From NCBI RefSeq assembly GCF_024749165.1, contig NZ_CP087190.1, positions 1,014,001 to 1,078,000 on the forward strand: a stretch of 64,000 bases of DNA, in the 5' to 3' direction. The translations under genes and the position numbers were made by a program. The notes below the pieces were generated by a model, which was given only the letters and a program-made list of their open reading frames with translations, had not been told where the DNA came from and made no database searches. Shown here in pieces: positions 11,187 through 21,530 of the stretch (within the stretch, counting starts at the first letter, position 1; the number at the start of each line of letters is the position of its first letter). This stretch comes from Pseudomonas sp. B21-023. Its GTDB lineage: Bacteria; Pseudomonadota; Gammaproteobacteria; Pseudomonadales; Pseudomonadaceae.

Positions 11187-11573
11187 ATGGCATACAGTGA
11201 AAAGGTCATCGACCACTACGAAAACCCGCGCAACGTCGGCAAGATGAACGCCGACGATCCGGATGTCGGTACCGGCATGGTCGGCGCCCCGGCCTGCGGT
11301 GACGTGATGCGCCTGCAGATCAAGGTCAACGAGCAGGGCGTCATCGAAGACGCCAAGTTCAAGACCTACGGTTGCGGTTCGGCCATCGCCTCCAGCTCCC
11401 TCGCCACCGAGTGGATGAAGGGCAAGACCCTGGACGAGGCCGAGACCATCAAGAACACCCAGCTGGCTGAAGAGCTGGCATTGCCGCCGGTCAAGATCCA
11501 CTGCTCCGTGCTCGCCGAAGATGCCATCAAGGCCGCTGTTCGCGATTACAAGCAGAAGAAAGGCTTGGTCTAA
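11187..11573 (+). CDS. iscU: IscU, Fe-S cluster scaffold
   Basis: The 128-residue scaffold on which the [2Fe-2S] cluster is built. The three cluster cysteines Cys37, Cys63 and Cys106 and the exchange-promoting Asp39 are present. The LPPVK motif recognised by HscA sits at residues 99-103. Length and residue numbers agree with E. coli IscU. It starts at an ATG with GAGGAAGGAA upstream, 46 bp after iscS. Confidence 0.98.
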   Translation: MAYSEKVIDHYENPRNVGKMNADDPDVGTGMVGAPACGDVMRLQIKVNEQGVIEDAKFKTYGCGSAIASSSLATEWMKGKTLDEAETIKNTQLAEELALPPVKIHCSVLAEDAIKAAVRDYKQKKGLV

Positions 11574-11598
11574 GTCGACTGCGAGGTAAGGAGTTCCG

Positions 11599-11922
11599 AT
11601 GGCTATCAGCATGACAGAAGCCGCCGCCAACCACATTCGCCGCTCCCTCGACGGGCGCGGCAAGGGTGAGGGCATTCGCCTGGGCGTGCGCACCACCGGC
11701 TGCTCGGGCCTGGCCTACGTGCTGGAGTTCGTCGACGAGCTCGCCGCCGAAGACCAGGTGTTCGAGAACCATGGCGTGAAGGTCATCATCGACCCGAAAA
11801 GCCTGGTGTACCTCGATGGCACCGAGCTGGACTTCGTCAAGGAAGGGTTGAACGAAGGTTTCAAGTTCAACAACCCCAACGTGCGCGGTGAGTGTGGCTG
11901 CGGCGAAAGCTTCAACGTTTGA
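11599..11922 (+). CDS. iscA: IscA, A-type Fe-S carrier
   Basis: A 107-residue A-type carrier that receives clusters from IscU and delivers them to target proteins. The three conserved cysteines are Cys35 (TTGCSGLAY) and Cys99 and Cys101 (GECGCGESF). GTAAGGAG precedes the ATG. It lies 25 bp after iscU in standard isc order. Confidence 0.97.
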   Translation: MAISMTEAAANHIRRSLDGRGKGEGIRLGVRTTGCSGLAYVLEFVDELAAEDQVFENHGVKVIIDPKSLVYLDGTELDFVKEGLNEGFKFNNPNVRGECGCGESFNV

Positions 11923-11930
11923 GGCTGGCT

Positions 11931-12452
11931 GTGGGTACTCTTTGCCATTTCGCCCTGTTCGACCTGCAACCGGCTTTCTGCCTGGACCTCGACAAACTGG
12001 CCGTTCGCTATCGCGAGTTGGCCCGTGAGGTCCACCCTGACCGCTTCGCCGACGCTTCCGAGCGTGAGCAGCGTGTCGCCCTGGAAAAGTCCGCAGCATT
12101 GAACGACGCCTACCAGACCTTGCGCAGCGCGCCGCGTCGCGCCCGTTACCTGCTGGCCATCGGTGGCCACGAAGTGCCTCAGGAAGTCACGGTGCATGAC
12201 CCGGACTTCCTGTTGCAGCAGATGCAGTGGCGCGAAGAGCTCGAAGAGTTGCAGGACGAAGCCGATCTTGACGGTGTTGGTGTGTTCAAGAAGCGCCTCA
12301 AGGGTGCCCAGGACGCACTGAATAATGACTTCGCCGACTGTTGGGACGATGCAGCCCAGCGCGACAAGGCCGAGCGCCTGATGCGCCGCATGCAGTTCCT
12401 CGACAAGCTCGCCCAAGAAGTGCGCCAACTCGAAGAGCGCCTCGACGATTAA
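11931..12452 (+). CDS. hscB: HscB, J-domain co-chaperone for Fe-S assembly
   Basis: A 173-residue co-chaperone that brings IscU to HscA and stimulates its ATPase. The J domain occupies about residues 1-70 with the essential His35-Pro36-Asp37 motif, followed by the C-terminal helical IscU-binding domain. I chose GTG 11931 ([14 protein letters not shown]) because GAGG lies about 8 bp upstream and family alignment begins there. The start is 8 bp past the iscA stop. Confidence 0.95.
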   Translation: MGTLCHFALFDLQPAFCLDLDKLAVRYRELAREVHPDRFADASEREQRVALEKSAALNDAYQTLRSAPRRARYLLAIGGHEVPQEVTVHDPDFLLQQMQWREELEELQDEADLDGVGVFKKRLKGAQDALNNDFADCWDDAAQRDKAERLMRRMQFLDKLAQEVRQLEERLDD

Positions 12453-12495
12453 CCCCGGCGTCGCCCGTGATGACGCCTAAGGTACTCAGATAAGC

Positions 12496-14358
12496 ATGGC
12501 CCTACTGCAGATCGCCGAACCCGGTCAGAGCCCTCAACCGCACCAGCGCCGCCTGGCGGTGGGCATTGACCTGGGCACCACCAATTCTCTCGTCGCCGCC
12601 GTGCGCAGCGGGCGCAGCGAGCCGCTGCCCGATGACCAGGGCCAGGTGATCCTGCCCTCGGCCGTGCGTTATCTCGAAGGCCGCAATGAAGTGGGCCAGG
12701 CTGCCCGCGATGCCGCCTCCAGCGACCCATTGAACACCATCCTGTCGGTCAAGCGCCTGATGGGGCGCGGCCTGGCCGACGTCAAGCAGCTGGGCGAGCA
12801 ACTGCCGTACCGTTTCGTCGGTGGCGAGTCGCACATGCCATTCATCGACACCGTCCAGGGCCCGAAGAGCCCGGTGGAAGTGTCCGCCGATATCCTCAAG
12901 GTGTTGCGCCAGCGCGCCGAGGAAACCCTTGGCGGCGAGCTGGTGGGTGCGGTGATCACCGTGCCGGCATACTTCGACGATGCCCAGCGCCAGGCGACCA
13001 AGGATGCCGCCAAGCTGGCCGGCCTCAACGTCCTGCGCCTGCTCAACGAGCCCACTGCGGCGGCCGTGGCCTATGGCCTGGACCAGAATGCCGAAGGCCT
13101 GGTGGCGATCTACGACCTGGGCGGCGGTACCTTCGATATTTCCATCCTGCGCCTGACCGGCGGTGTCTTCGAGGTGCTGGCCACCGGTGGCGATACCGCC
13201 CTGGGCGGCGATGATTTCGACCACGCCATCGCCGGCTGGATCATCGAGCAGGCGGGACTCTCCTCCGACCTCGACCCGGCCACCCAGCGCCAGCTGCTGC
13301 AGGCTGCCTGCGCGGCCAAGGAAGCCCTGACCGACGCCGATGTGGTCGGTGTCAGCCACGGCGCCTGGCAGGGCGAGCTGAGCCGGGTGGCTTTCGACGC
13401 CATGATCGAGCCATTGGTCGCCCGCAGCCTCAAGGCCTGCCGTCGTGCCGTGCGTGACAGCGGCGTCGAGCTCGAAGAAGTCGGCGCGGTGGTCATGGTC
13501 GGCGGTTCGACCCGCGTGCCACGTGTGCGCGAGGCGGTCGGCGCACTGTTTGGCCGTACCCCGCTGACCTCGATCGACCCGGACCAGGTGGTGGCCATTG
13601 GTGCCGCGATCCAAGCTGATACCCTGGCTGGCAACCGTCGCGAAGGCGGCGAGCTGTTGCTGCTGGACGTCATTCCGCTGTCGCTCGGCCTCGAGACCAT
13701 GGGCGGGCTGATGGAGAAGGTGATCCCGCGCAACACCACCATCCCGGTGGCCCGCGCCCAGGAGTTCACCACCTACAAGGATGGCCAGTCGGCCATGATG
13801 ATCCACGTGCTGCAGGGTGAGCGCGAGCTGATCAGCGATTGCCGCTCGCTGGCACGCTTCGAGCTGCGCGGCATCCCGGCGATGGTGGCCGGTGCGGCGA
13901 AGATCCGTGTGACCTTCCAGGTCGACGCCGACGGCCTGCTCAGCGTCGCGGCCCGCGAGCTGGGTTCGGGCGTGGAATCGAGCATTCAGGTCAAGCCATC
14001 GTATGGCCTGACCGACGGCGAGATCGCCCGCATGCTCAAGGACTCGTTCGAGCATGCCGGCTCCGACAAGCACGCGCGCCAACTGCGCGAGCACCAGGTC
14101 GACGCCGAGCGCCTGCTCGAGGCGGTGCAGGGCGCCCTGGACGCCGATGGCGAACGCTTGCTCAGCAGCGACGAGCGCGAAGCGATCGAATTCCAGATGC
14201 AGGAACTACGTGATTTGCTGAGCGGCACCGATGGCGCTGCCATCGAGCAACAGACCAAGCGTCTGTCGCAGGTGACCGATGCATTTGCCGCCCGTCGCCT
14301 TGATTCGACGGTCAAAGCCGCACTGGCCGGGCGCAACCTGAATGAGATCGAGGAGTAA
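12496..14358 (+). CDS. hscA: HscA, Hsp70 chaperone for Fe-S assembly
   Basis: A 620-residue specialised Hsp70 that uses ATP to release clusters from IscU. The nucleotide-binding domain carries [13 protein letters not shown] (about residues 24-36), [14 protein letters not shown] (about 204) and [14 protein letters not shown] (about 334). A substrate-binding domain and helical lid follow. It lies 43 bp after hscB and 3 bp before fdx. Confidence 0.97.
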   Translation: MALLQIAEPGQSPQPHQRRLAVGIDLGTTNSLVAAVRSGRSEPLPDDQGQVILPSAVRYLEGRNEVGQAARDAASSDPLNTILSVKRLMGRGLADVKQLGEQLPYRFVGGESHMPFIDTVQGPKSPVEVSADILKVLRQRAEETLGGELVGAVITVPAYFDDAQRQATKDAAKLAGLNVLRLLNEPTAAAVAYGLDQNAEGLVAIYDLGGGTFDISILRLTGGVFEVLATGGDTALGGDDFDHAIAGWIIEQAGLSSDLDPATQRQLLQAACAAKEALTDADVVGVSHGAWQGELSRVAFDAMIEPLVARSLKACRRAVRDSGVELEEVGAVVMVGGSTRVPRVREAVGALFGRTPLTSIDPDQVVAIGAAIQADTLAGNRREGGELLLLDVIPLSLGLETMGGLMEKVIPRNTTIPVARAQEFTTYKDGQSAMMIHVLQGERELISDCRSLARFELRGIPAMVAGAAKIRVTFQVDADGLLSVAARELGSGVESSIQVKPSYGLTDGEIARMLKDSFEHAGSDKHARQLREHQVDAERLLEAVQGALDADGERLLSSDEREAIEFQMQELRDLLSGTDGAAIEQQTKRLSQVTDAFAARRLDSTVKAALAGRNLNEIEE

Positions 14359-14361
14359 TCG

Positions 14362-14703
14362 ATGCCGCTGGTGACATTCCTGCCGCATGAGAAGTTCTGC
14401 CCCGAAGGGCTGACCGTGGAAGTGCCGTCCGGGACCAATATCCTGGAACTGGCCCACGACCATCACATCGAGATGGAAAGCGCCTGCGGCGGCGTCAAGG
14501 CCTGCACCACCTGCCATTGCATCATCCGCAAGGGCTTCGACTCCCTTGAGGAGGCCGATGAGCTGGAGGAAGACATGCTGGACAAGGCCTGGGGCCTGGA
14601 GGCGCAGTCGCGCCTGGGTTGCCAGGTGGTCGTCGGCGATGAGGACCTCGCCATCGAGATCCCCAAGTATTCGCTCAACCACGCCGCAGAAGCGCCGCAC
14701 TGA
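14362..14703 (+). CDS. fdx: Fdx, ISC-type [2Fe-2S] ferredoxin
   Basis: A 113-residue ferredoxin supplying electrons for cluster assembly. The cluster ligands are Cys42, Cys48 and Cys51 (ACGGVKACTTCHC) and Cys87 (RLGCQVV), the spacing of the adrenodoxin-like ISC ferredoxins. It starts 3 bp after hscA, so the two are almost certainly co-translated. Cytoplasmic. Confidence 0.97.
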   Translation: MPLVTFLPHEKFCPEGLTVEVPSGTNILELAHDHHIEMESACGGVKACTTCHCIIRKGFDSLEEADELEEDMLDKAWGLEAQSRLGCQVVVGDEDLAIEIPKYSLNHAAEAPH

Positions 14704-14713
14704 GGTTTTGTAC

Positions 14714-14914
14714 ATGAGTCTGAAATGGGTTGATGTACTTGAGATCGCCATCCAGCTTGCGGAAAGCAAGCCCGAGGTCGATCCTCATTACGTGAATTTC
14801 GTCGATCTGCGTGCCTGGGTAATGGCGCTACCTGAATTCGATGACGATCCATCGCGTTGCGGTGAGAAGGTTCTCGAGGCCATCCAGGCGGCCTGGATCG
14901 AAGAAGCCGACTGA
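14714..14914 (+). CDS. iscX: IscX, small acidic Fe-S assembly protein
   Basis: A 66-residue acidic protein beginning MSLKWVDVLEIAIQLAE. It binds iron and IscS and modulates the rate of cluster formation. The conserved DPHYVNFVDLRAWV stretch and the C-terminal aspartate/glutamate-rich helix ending EEAD match the family. It starts 10 bp after fdx and closes the isc operon before the hairpin at 14945. Confidence 0.96.
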   Translation: MSLKWVDVLEIAIQLAESKPEVDPHYVNFVDLRAWVMALPEFDDDPSRCGEKVLEAIQAAWIEEAD

Positions 14915-14944
14915 GCGCACGCTGCAGGTTAGGCAATCCCCTGG

Positions 14945-14975
14945 AACCCGCGTATAATTCGCGGGTTTAATTTTT
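14945..14975 (+). terminator. isc terminator with a TATAAT in its loop
   Basis: An 8-bp perfect stem AACCCGCG/CGCGGGTT with loop TATAATT (14953-14959), followed by the T-rich tract TTTAATTTTT. It sits 30 bp after iscX, so it should end the isc operon. The loop is an exact -10 box, 46 bp before the ndk start, so the same bases may form the ndk promoter; a convincing -35 was not found. Confidence 0.75.
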
Positions 14976-15003
14976 CGCAACACTCAATATTCTGGAGTTT
15001 TCC

Positions 15004-15429
15004 ATGGCTGTTCAACGTACTTTCTCCATCATCAAGCCTGACGCCGTTGCCAAGAACGTCATCGGCGAGATCACCACTCGCTTCGAGAAAGCCGGCCTGC
15101 GCGTCGTCGCTTCGAAAATGAAGCAGCTGTCCAAAGCCGAAGCCGAAGGCTTCTACGCTGAGCACAAAGAGCGCGGCTTCTTCGGTGACCTGGTTGCCTT
15201 CATGACTTCGGGCCCTGTTGTTGTGCAGGTTCTGGAAGGCGAAAACGCCATTCTGGCCAACCGTGAGCTGATGGGCGCCACCAACCCTAAAGAAGCTGCT
15301 GCCGGCACCATCCGTGCTGACTTCGCCGAGTCGATCGACGCCAACGCTGTTCACGGTTCGGACTCCGAAGCCGCTGCCGCTCGCGAAATCGCTTACTTCT
15401 TCGCTGCTACCGAGGTAACCACTCGCTAA
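15004..15429 (+). CDS. ndk: Ndk, nucleoside diphosphate kinase
   Basis: A 141-residue enzyme that transfers the gamma phosphate of ATP to nucleoside diphosphates through a phosphohistidine. The active-site His117 lies in NAVHGSDS, and the N-terminus [15 protein letters not shown] is typical. TCTGGAG is upstream of the ATG. It is followed after 28 bp by rlmN. Identification is firm. Confidence 0.98.
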   Translation: MAVQRTFSIIKPDAVAKNVIGEITTRFEKAGLRVVASKMKQLSKAEAEGFYAEHKERGFFGDLVAFMTSGPVVVQVLEGENAILANRELMGATNPKEAAAGTIRADFAESIDANAVHGSDSEAAAAREIAYFFAATEVTTR

Positions 15430-15457
15430 GCGAAGGCTTACGAGTGAGGGTGAATCC

Positions 15458-16600
15458 ATGACGACATCGACTGACAAGATCAACCTGCTGGGGCTTACCC
15501 TGGCGGAAATGGAACAGTTCTTCGACTCAATCGGGGAGAAGCGCTTCCGTGCCGGTCAGGTGATGAAATGGATTCACCACTTTGGCGTCGATGATTTCGC
15601 CGCCATGACGAACGTCGGCAAGGTCTTGCGCGAAAAGCTCGAGGCCGTTGCCGAAATTCGGGGCCCGGAAGTGGTCAGCGAAGACATTTCCGCCGACGGC
15701 ACCCGCAAGTGGGTGATCCGCGTTGCCTCCGGCAGCTGCGTCGAGACCGTCTACATCCCCACCGACGATCGCGGCACGCTGTGCGTGTCGTCGCAAGCCG
15801 GCTGCGCCCTGGACTGCAGTTTCTGCTCCACCGGCAAGCAAGGCTTCAACAGCAACCTCACCGCCGCCGAAGTGATCGGCCAGGTGTGGCTTGCGAACAA
15901 ATCCTTCGGGACCGTCCCGGCCAAGATCGACCGCGCGATTACCAACGTGGTCATGATGGGCATGGGCGAGCCCTTGCTGAATTTCGACAATGTCATCGCC
16001 GCCATGAAGATCATGATGGAAGATCTGGGCTATGGCATTTCCAAGCGGCGCGTCACCCTGTCCACCTCGGGCGTGGTGCCGATGATCGACGAGCTGGCCA
16101 AGCACATCGATGTGTCCCTGGCCCTGTCGCTGCACGCGCCGAATGATGAGCTGCGCAACAAGCTGGTGCCGATCAACAAGAAGTACCCGCTGAAGATGCT
16201 GCTGGAGTCGTGCATGGGCTATATGTCCACCCTCGGCGGCAAGCGCGTGCTCACCATCGAGTACACCCTGCTCAAGGACGTCAACGACCAGCCCGAGCAC
16301 GCCGCGCAGATGATCGAACTGCTGCGCGATGTGCCGTGCAAGATCAACCTGATCCCGTTCAACCCGTTCCCGCATTCCGGCTATGAGCGGCCGAGCAACA
16401 ATGCCATCCGCCGCTTCCAGGACCTGTTGCACCACGGCGGCTTCAACGTGACCACGCGCACTACCCGCGGTGACGACATCGACGCCGCGTGCGGTCAGCT
16501 GGTGGGCCAGGTCAACGACCGCACTCGCCGCAGCGAGCGCTACATCGCGGTGCGCCAGTTGGCCGCCGACGAGCCGCAAGACAGCGCCGCGCGCCCCTGA
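15458..16600 (+). CDS. rlmN: RlmN, dual-specificity rRNA/tRNA methyltransferase
   Basis: A 380-residue radical-SAM enzyme that methylates C2 of A2503 in 23S rRNA and A37 in some tRNAs. The [4Fe-4S] ligands are Cys116, Cys120 and Cys123 (CALDCSFC). Cys345 in [10 protein letters not shown] is the likely methyl-carrying cysteine. The gene ends 14 bp before pilF. As a radical-SAM protein it is a plausible client of the neighbouring isc operon. Confidence 0.96.
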   Translation: MTTSTDKINLLGLTLAEMEQFFDSIGEKRFRAGQVMKWIHHFGVDDFAAMTNVGKVLREKLEAVAEIRGPEVVSEDISADGTRKWVIRVASGSCVETVYIPTDDRGTLCVSSQAGCALDCSFCSTGKQGFNSNLTAAEVIGQVWLANKSFGTVPAKIDRAITNVVMMGMGEPLLNFDNVIAAMKIMMEDLGYGISKRRVTLSTSGVVPMIDELAKHIDVSLALSLHAPNDELRNKLVPINKKYPLKMLLESCMGYMSTLGGKRVLTIEYTLLKDVNDQPEHAAQMIELLRDVPCKINLIPFNPFPHSGYERPSNNAIRRFQDLLHHGGFNVTTRTTRGDDIDAACGQLVGQVNDRTRRSERYIAVRQLAADEPQDSAARP

Positions 16601-16614
16601 CGAGCATCTGCCCC

Positions 16615-17376
16615 ATGAGCCTGCGCATCGCGCTGTCGATCCTGACGCTTTCGCTGCTGGCCGGCTGCGTGTCCGGAGGCGCGGGCGACCCCCTGGCCAA
16701 CCGCCAGGGGCGCGAGGCGGCGGGGCAGGCCTATGTACAGTTGGGCTTGGGTTATTTGCAACAAGGTTTGACCGAACGCGCCAAGGCCCCTCTGGCCAAG
16801 GCCCTGGCCCTCGACGCCCGCGACGCCGATGCCCATGCCGCGCTCGCCCTGGTGTTCCAGGCCGAGGATGAGCCCGCCCTGGCCGGCGAACATTTCGACA
16901 AAGCCCTGGCCATCCGCCCGGATGACTCGCGAATCCGTAACAACTACGGCAGTTTCCTATATGCTCAGGGCCGTTTCGACGAAGCCCACGCGATGTTCCT
17001 CCAGGCCGCCGCCGATACCCTGTATCCTGAGCGTTCGCGCGTCTACGAGAACCTCGGGCTCACCGCCTTGAAGCGGGGGCAGGGCGATCAGGCCCGCGAA
17101 TACCTGGAAAAGGCCCTTCGGCTGAATCAGCGGCAACCGAAGGCTTTGCTCGAAATGGCTGAGTTGTCCTACGAAAACAGGCATTATGTGCCGGCCCGGA
17201 ATTACTACGATCGATTCAGCCAGCTGAGCGACCAGAATGCCCGCAGCTTGCTGCTGGGCCATCGCCTGGCACTTGCCCTTGACGAGCAGGGCACCGCGGC
17301 CCGCTTGGGCCAGCAATTACAACGACTTTATCCCGGTACGCCGGAATATCAGCAATACCTGTCGGAGCAACGATGA
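16615..17376 (+). CDS. pilF: PilF/PilW, type IV pilus pilotin lipoprotein
   Basis: A 253-residue outer-membrane lipoprotein that helps assemble the PilQ secretin of type IV pili. The signal peptide ends in the lipobox LLAGC (Cys18). At least five tetratricopeptide repeats follow (AYVQLGLGYLQQGLTERAK, ALALVFQAEDEPALAGEHF and others). I chose the ATG at 16615 because it creates the lipoprotein signal; the longer frame runs into rlmN. It overlaps rodZ by four bases (ATGA). Confidence 0.93.
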   Translation: MSLRIALSILTLSLLAGCVSGGAGDPLANRQGREAAGQAYVQLGLGYLQQGLTERAKAPLAKALALDARDADAHAALALVFQAEDEPALAGEHFDKALAIRPDDSRIRNNYGSFLYAQGRFDEAHAMFLQAAADTLYPERSRVYENLGLTALKRGQGDQAREYLEKALRLNQRQPKALLEMAELSYENRHYVPARNYYDRFSQLSDQNARSLLLGHRLALALDEQGTAARLGQQLQRLYPGTPEYQQYLSEQR

Positions 17377-18422
17377 AAGCCGCGCACACTGAAGTAGCAG
17401 CAGCGACTCGCCAGAACCCCGGTGACGTCTTGCGCCAGGCCCGCGAAAAACGCGAATGGAGCCAGGCCGAGGTCGCTCGCAAGCTCAACCTCACGGTATC
17501 TTCGCTGAACAACCTGGAAAACGGCGCCTTCGACAAGCTGCCCGGGCATACCTTCGCCCGTGGCTACATCCGCGCCTACGCCAAGCTGATGGACATGGAC
17601 CAGGCGCCCCTGGTCGAGGCCTTCGACCAGATCACCGGGACCCATGCCAAAGGCAGTGAGGTGCACGCGCTCGGCCGTATCGAAGAGCCGGTGCGCCTGT
17701 CGCACAACATCCTGCGCGTGGTCAGCCTGTTGCTGCTGGTCGCCGTGGTCGGCGGCGGTTTCTTCTGGTGGCAGGACCAGAGCAACCTGCGCGGCAAGGA
17801 CCTGGCCAAGATCGCCCTGGAGCACGTCGAGGTCGAGAGCGCCGACGGTACCACGCAGATTCACCCGCTGGACGAGCCGGAAGACCAGGCCGTGAGCGAG
17901 GGCCAGCAGGCCGAAGGCCAGGCCCTGCCGCTGGAACCGAACAGCGCCGAGCAGACACCGGTCGCCGAGGCCCAGGCGCCAGTCGCCTCCGTGGCACCTG
18001 CAACGCCAGCCACCAGCGCCGCGCCGACTGCCGCCGCGCCTGTGGCACCGGTTGTCGCGCCAGCCGCGCCTGCCGTGGTCATCCCCGCCGCGCCTGCCGC
18101 CGCCGCGCCAACCACAGCCGTCGCGGCCACCGCTGCGGTCGCACCGGCTGCGCCCGCTGAAGCCACGCCGGCCCCGGCCGGCAGCGCCAAGGTTCGTATC
18201 CAATTCACCGCCGATTGCTGGACCCAGGTCACCGACGGCAACGGCAAGGTGCTGTTCAGCGCCATCAAGCGCAAGGGCGACAGCCTGGAACTGACCGGCA
18301 AGCCACCGTTCGCGGTGCGCCTGGGCTTCGCCCGTGGCGCCCAGGTGAGCTACAACGGCCAGGCGGTCGATGTCGCCCCGTTCACCAGTGGCGAAACCGC
18401 TCGCCTGAAGTTGGGACAGTAA
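17373..18422 (+). CDS. rodZ: RodZ, cell-shape protein
   Basis: A 349-residue bitopic protein that links MreB to the elongation machinery. A cytoplasmic helix-turn-helix domain (about residues 15-90, LRQAREKREWSQAEVARKL) is followed by one membrane helix (114-133). A long Ala/Pro-rich periplasmic linker (about 195-270) leads to a C-terminal DUF4115 domain (about 272-345). The linker is low-complexity and probably variable between strains. The start overlaps pilF and the stop is 3 bp from ispG. Confidence 0.93.
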   Translation: MKAAHTEVAAATRQNPGDVLRQAREKREWSQAEVARKLNLTVSSLNNLENGAFDKLPGHTFARGYIRAYAKLMDMDQAPLVEAFDQITGTHAKGSEVHALGRIEEPVRLSHNILRVVSLLLLVAVVGGGFFWWQDQSNLRGKDLAKIALEHVEVESADGTTQIHPLDEPEDQAVSEGQQAEGQALPLEPNSAEQTPVAEAQAPVASVAPATPATSAAPTAAAPVAPVVAPAAPAVVIPAAPAAAAPTTAVAATAAVAPAAPAEATPAPAGSAKVRIQFTADCWTQVTDGNGKVLFSAIKRKGDSLELTGKPPFAVRLGFARGAQVSYNGQAVDVAPFTSGETARLKLGQ

Positions 18423-18425
18423 GTC

Positions 18426-19535
18426 ATGCACGGCGAATCTCCGATCAAACGTCGCGAATCCCGCAAGATCTGGGTCGGCAATGTGCCGGTGGGTGGTGAT
18501 GCGCCCATCGCGGTGCAGAGCATGACCAACACCGACACCAACGATGTCGCCGCCACCGTGGCGCAGATCCAGCGCCTGGTCGATGCCGGCGTGGACATCG
18601 TCCGTGTCTCGGTACCGGACATGGACGCCGCCGAGGCGTTCGGCAAAATCAAGAAACTGGTCAGCGTGCCATTGGTCGCCGACATCCATTTCGACTACAA
18701 GATCGCTCTGCGCGTGGCCGAACTGGGCGTCGACTGCCTGCGCATCAACCCGGGCAATATCGGCCGTGAAGACCGTGTGCGCGCCGTGGTCGATGCCGCC
18801 CGCGACCGTGGCATCCCGATCCGCATTGGCGTCAACGCAGGCTCCCTGGAAAAGGACCTGCAGAAGAAGTACGGCGAGCCGACCCCGGCGGCGCTGGTCG
18901 AGTCGGCCCTGCGCCATGTCGAGCACCTTGACCGCCTGGATTTCCAGGACTTCAAGGTCAGCGTCAAGGCCTCCGACGTGTTCATGGCCGTCGAAGCCTA
19001 CCGCCTGCTGGCCAGGCAGATCATCCAGCCGCTGCACTTAGGCATCACCGAAGCCGGCGGCCTGCGCTCGGGGACGGTGAAATCCGCCGTCGGCCTAGGT
19101 ATGCTGCTGGCCGAAGGCATCGGTGACACCATCCGCATTTCCCTGGCGGCCGATCCGGTCGAGGAAGTGAAGGTCGGCTACGACATCCTCAAGTCGCTGC
19201 ACCTGCGTTCCCGTGGCATCAACTTCATCGCCTGCCCGAGCTGCTCGCGGCAGAACTTCGATGTGGTCAAGACCATGAACGAACTGGAAGGGCGCCTGGA
19301 GGACCTGCTGGTGCCGCTGGACGTGGCGGTGATCGGTTGCGTGGTCAACGGCCCGGGCGAGGCCAAGGAGTCGCACGTGGGCCTGACCGGCGGCACGCCG
19401 AACCTGGTGTATATCGACGGCAAGCCATCGCAGAAGCTGAACAACGACAACCTGGTCGACGAGCTGGAAAAGCTCATCCGCCAGAAAGCGGCCGAGAAGG
19501 CCGAGGCCGACGCGGCGCTGATCGCCCGCGGCTGA
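18426..19535 (+). CDS. ispG: IspG (GcpE), HMBPP synthase
   Basis: A 369-residue [4Fe-4S] enzyme of the non-mevalonate isoprenoid pathway that makes 4-hydroxy-3-methylbut-2-enyl diphosphate. Cluster cysteines Cys270 and Cys273 (CPSCSRQ) and Cys305 ([10 protein letters not shown]) are visible. The TIM-barrel part starts with [20 protein letters not shown]. It follows rodZ by 3 bp. Identification is firm. Confidence 0.97.
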   Translation: MHGESPIKRRESRKIWVGNVPVGGDAPIAVQSMTNTDTNDVAATVAQIQRLVDAGVDIVRVSVPDMDAAEAFGKIKKLVSVPLVADIHFDYKIALRVAELGVDCLRINPGNIGREDRVRAVVDAARDRGIPIRIGVNAGSLEKDLQKKYGEPTPAALVESALRHVEHLDRLDFQDFKVSVKASDVFMAVEAYRLLARQIIQPLHLGITEAGGLRSGTVKSAVGLGMLLAEGIGDTIRISLAADPVEEVKVGYDILKSLHLRSRGINFIACPSCSRQNFDVVKTMNELEGRLEDLLVPLDVAVIGCVVNGPGEAKESHVGLTGGTPNLVYIDGKPSQKLNNDNLVDELEKLIRQKAAEKAEADAALIARG

Positions 19536-19559
19536 TACACAGATTCGTAAGGACTATTC

Positions 19560-20849
19560 GTGAGCAAATCGCTGCAAGCCATCCGTGGCATGAACGACAT
19601 CCTGCCCGACCAGTCGCCGCTGTGGCGCTACTTCGAGGGCACCGTGGCCGGCTTGCTGGACAGCTACGGCTACAGCCAGATCCGCACGCCGATCGTCGAG
19701 TTCACCGAGCTGTTCAAGCGCTCTATCGGTGAAGTCACCGATATCGTCGAGAAGGAGATGTACACCTTCGAGGACCGCAACGGCGACTCGCTCACCCTGC
19801 GCCCCGAAGGCACCGCCGCCTGCGTGCGTGCCGTGCTCGAGCACGGCATTACCGGCAACGGCCAGGTGCAGAAGCTCTGGTACATCGGCCAGATGTTCCG
19901 CCACGAGCGGCCGCAGAAGGGCCGCTACCGCCAGTTCCACCAGATCGGCGTGGAGGTGTTCAACCTCGACGGCCCGGACGTCGACGCCGAACTCATCATG
20001 CTGACGTGGCGCCTGTGGGGCTTGCTGGGTATCCAGGATGCGGTCGAACTGCAGCTCAACAGCCTGGGCACCAGCGCAGCCCGCGCGCGTTACCGCGATG
20101 CGCTGGTCGAGTACCTGTCGGCCCGCCTCGAACAACTGGACGAAGACAGCCAGCGCCGCCTGAAGAGCAACCCGCTGCGCATCCTCGACAGCAAGGACCA
20201 GAACACCCAGGCGGTACTGGTTGGCGCACCGAAGCTCGAAGACTACCTGGACGAAGAGTCCCGCGTGCACTTCGAGGGCCTGAAGGCCCGCCTGGACGCC
20301 GCCGGCATTCCGTTCGTGATCAACACCAAGCTGGTCCGCGGCTTGGACTACTACAGCAAGACCGTGTTCGAGTGGGTCACCGACAAGCTCGGCGCCCAGG
20401 GCACCGTCTGCGCCGGTGGCCGTTATGACGGCCTGGTCGAGCAGATGGGCGGCAAGCCCACCCCGGGCGTCGGTTTTGCCATGGGCATCGAGCGTCTGAT
20501 CCTGCTGCTGGAGACCCTGGGCAAGGTGCCCGAGTCGATCAGCCGTACCATCGACGTCTACCTGTGCGCCTTTGGCGAACAGGCGGAGTTGGCCGGCCTG
20601 CGCCTGAGCGAAAGCCTGCGCGACCTCCAGCCGAACCTGCGCCTGGCGGTCAATGCCGGTGGCGGCAGCTTCAAGAGCCAGTTCAAGAAGGCCGACAAGA
20701 GCGGCGCGCTGTTCGCCCTGATCCTCGGCGACGACGAGCTGGCCAAGCAAGAGATTGGCGTGAAGCCCCTGCGCGGCCAGGGCGAACAACAGAACATTGC
20801 CTGGGATGCGCTTGCTGCGCACCTGGAAACCGCGATCGCCCAGGCGTGA
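19560..20849 (+). CDS. hisS: HisS, histidyl-tRNA synthetase
   Basis: A 429-residue class-II aminoacyl-tRNA synthetase. Motif 2 ([16 protein letters not shown]) is near residue 112, the histidine-A loop [15 protein letters not shown] near 259, and motif 3 ([15 protein letters not shown]) near 305, followed by the anticodon-binding domain. It starts at GTG 19560 with TAAGGA upstream, 24 bp after ispG. Confidence 0.97.
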   Translation: MSKSLQAIRGMNDILPDQSPLWRYFEGTVAGLLDSYGYSQIRTPIVEFTELFKRSIGEVTDIVEKEMYTFEDRNGDSLTLRPEGTAACVRAVLEHGITGNGQVQKLWYIGQMFRHERPQKGRYRQFHQIGVEVFNLDGPDVDAELIMLTWRLWGLLGIQDAVELQLNSLGTSAARARYRDALVEYLSARLEQLDEDSQRRLKSNPLRILDSKDQNTQAVLVGAPKLEDYLDEESRVHFEGLKARLDAAGIPFVINTKLVRGLDYYSKTVFEWVTDKLGAQGTVCAGGRYDGLVEQMGGKPTPGVGFAMGIERLILLLETLGKVPESISRTIDVYLCAFGEQAELAGLRLSESLRDLQPNLRLAVNAGGGSFKSQFKKADKSGALFALILGDDELAKQEIGVKPLRGQGEQQNIAWDALAAHLETAIAQA

Positions 20850-20887
20850 CGCGGTCCGACAACGAATAGGCGAATAGGAGTATTGGG

Positions 20888-21529
20888 GTGTCGAGTACCG
20901 ATGATGAAGGCCTGGCAGCGGCCAAGGACTGGTGGAACCGCAACGGCAAGCCACTGCTGACCGGCGCCCTGCTGGCCGGTGTGGTGGTGATGGGCTGGCA
21001 GACCTGGCACAAGTACCAGGCCAACCAGTCGCAAGGCGCTTCGGCGCTGTATCAGGCCCTGCTGGAAACTTCGCTGACGCCAGATGGCAAGCCTGACGCG
21101 AGCAAGGTGGCGGAGCTTTCCGGCAAGCTCAAGAGCGAGTTCGGCGGCACCGCCTACGCCCAGTACGGCAGCCTGTTCGTCGCCAAGGTGGCGGTCGAGA
21201 GCGGCAAGCTGGACGACGCGGCGAGCGAACTCAAAAGCGTGATGGACAAGCCGGCCGACGCCACCCTGAGCGAGATTTCGCGCCAGCGCCTGGCCCGCGT
21301 GCTCGCGGCCCAGGACAAGGCCGAGGACGCCCTCAAGCTACTCGACGGCGACACCGACAAGGCCTTCCTGGCCAGCCGTGAAGAACTCAAGGGCGACCTG
21401 CTGGTGCAGCTGGGCCGCGCCGACGACGCGCACGGCGCCTACGAAAAAGCCAAGGCCGCGCTGTCCGACGACGCCGCGATCGGTGGCCTGCAACTGAAGC
21501 TGGATGACCTGGCCAAAGGGGACGCCTGA
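20888..21529 (+). CDS. yfgM: YfgM-like tetratricopeptide membrane protein
   Basis: A 213-residue inner-membrane protein. A short cytoplasmic N-terminus ends in a single membrane helix (about residues 22-38, LLTGALLAGVVVMGWQTW), and the rest is a periplasmic TPR-like helical domain. In E. coli YfgM sits at the Sec translocon with the chaperone PpiD. It starts at GTG 20888 with AGGAG upstream, between hisS and bamB as in many gammaproteobacteria. Confidence 0.88.
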   Translation: MSSTDDEGLAAAKDWWNRNGKPLLTGALLAGVVVMGWQTWHKYQANQSQGASALYQALLETSLTPDGKPDASKVAELSGKLKSEFGGTAYAQYGSLFVAKVAVESGKLDDAASELKSVMDKPADATLSEISRQRLARVLAAQDKAEDALKLLDGDTDKAFLASREELKGDLLVQLGRADDAHGAYEKAKAALSDDAAIGGLQLKLDDLAKGDA

Positions 21530-21530
21530 A

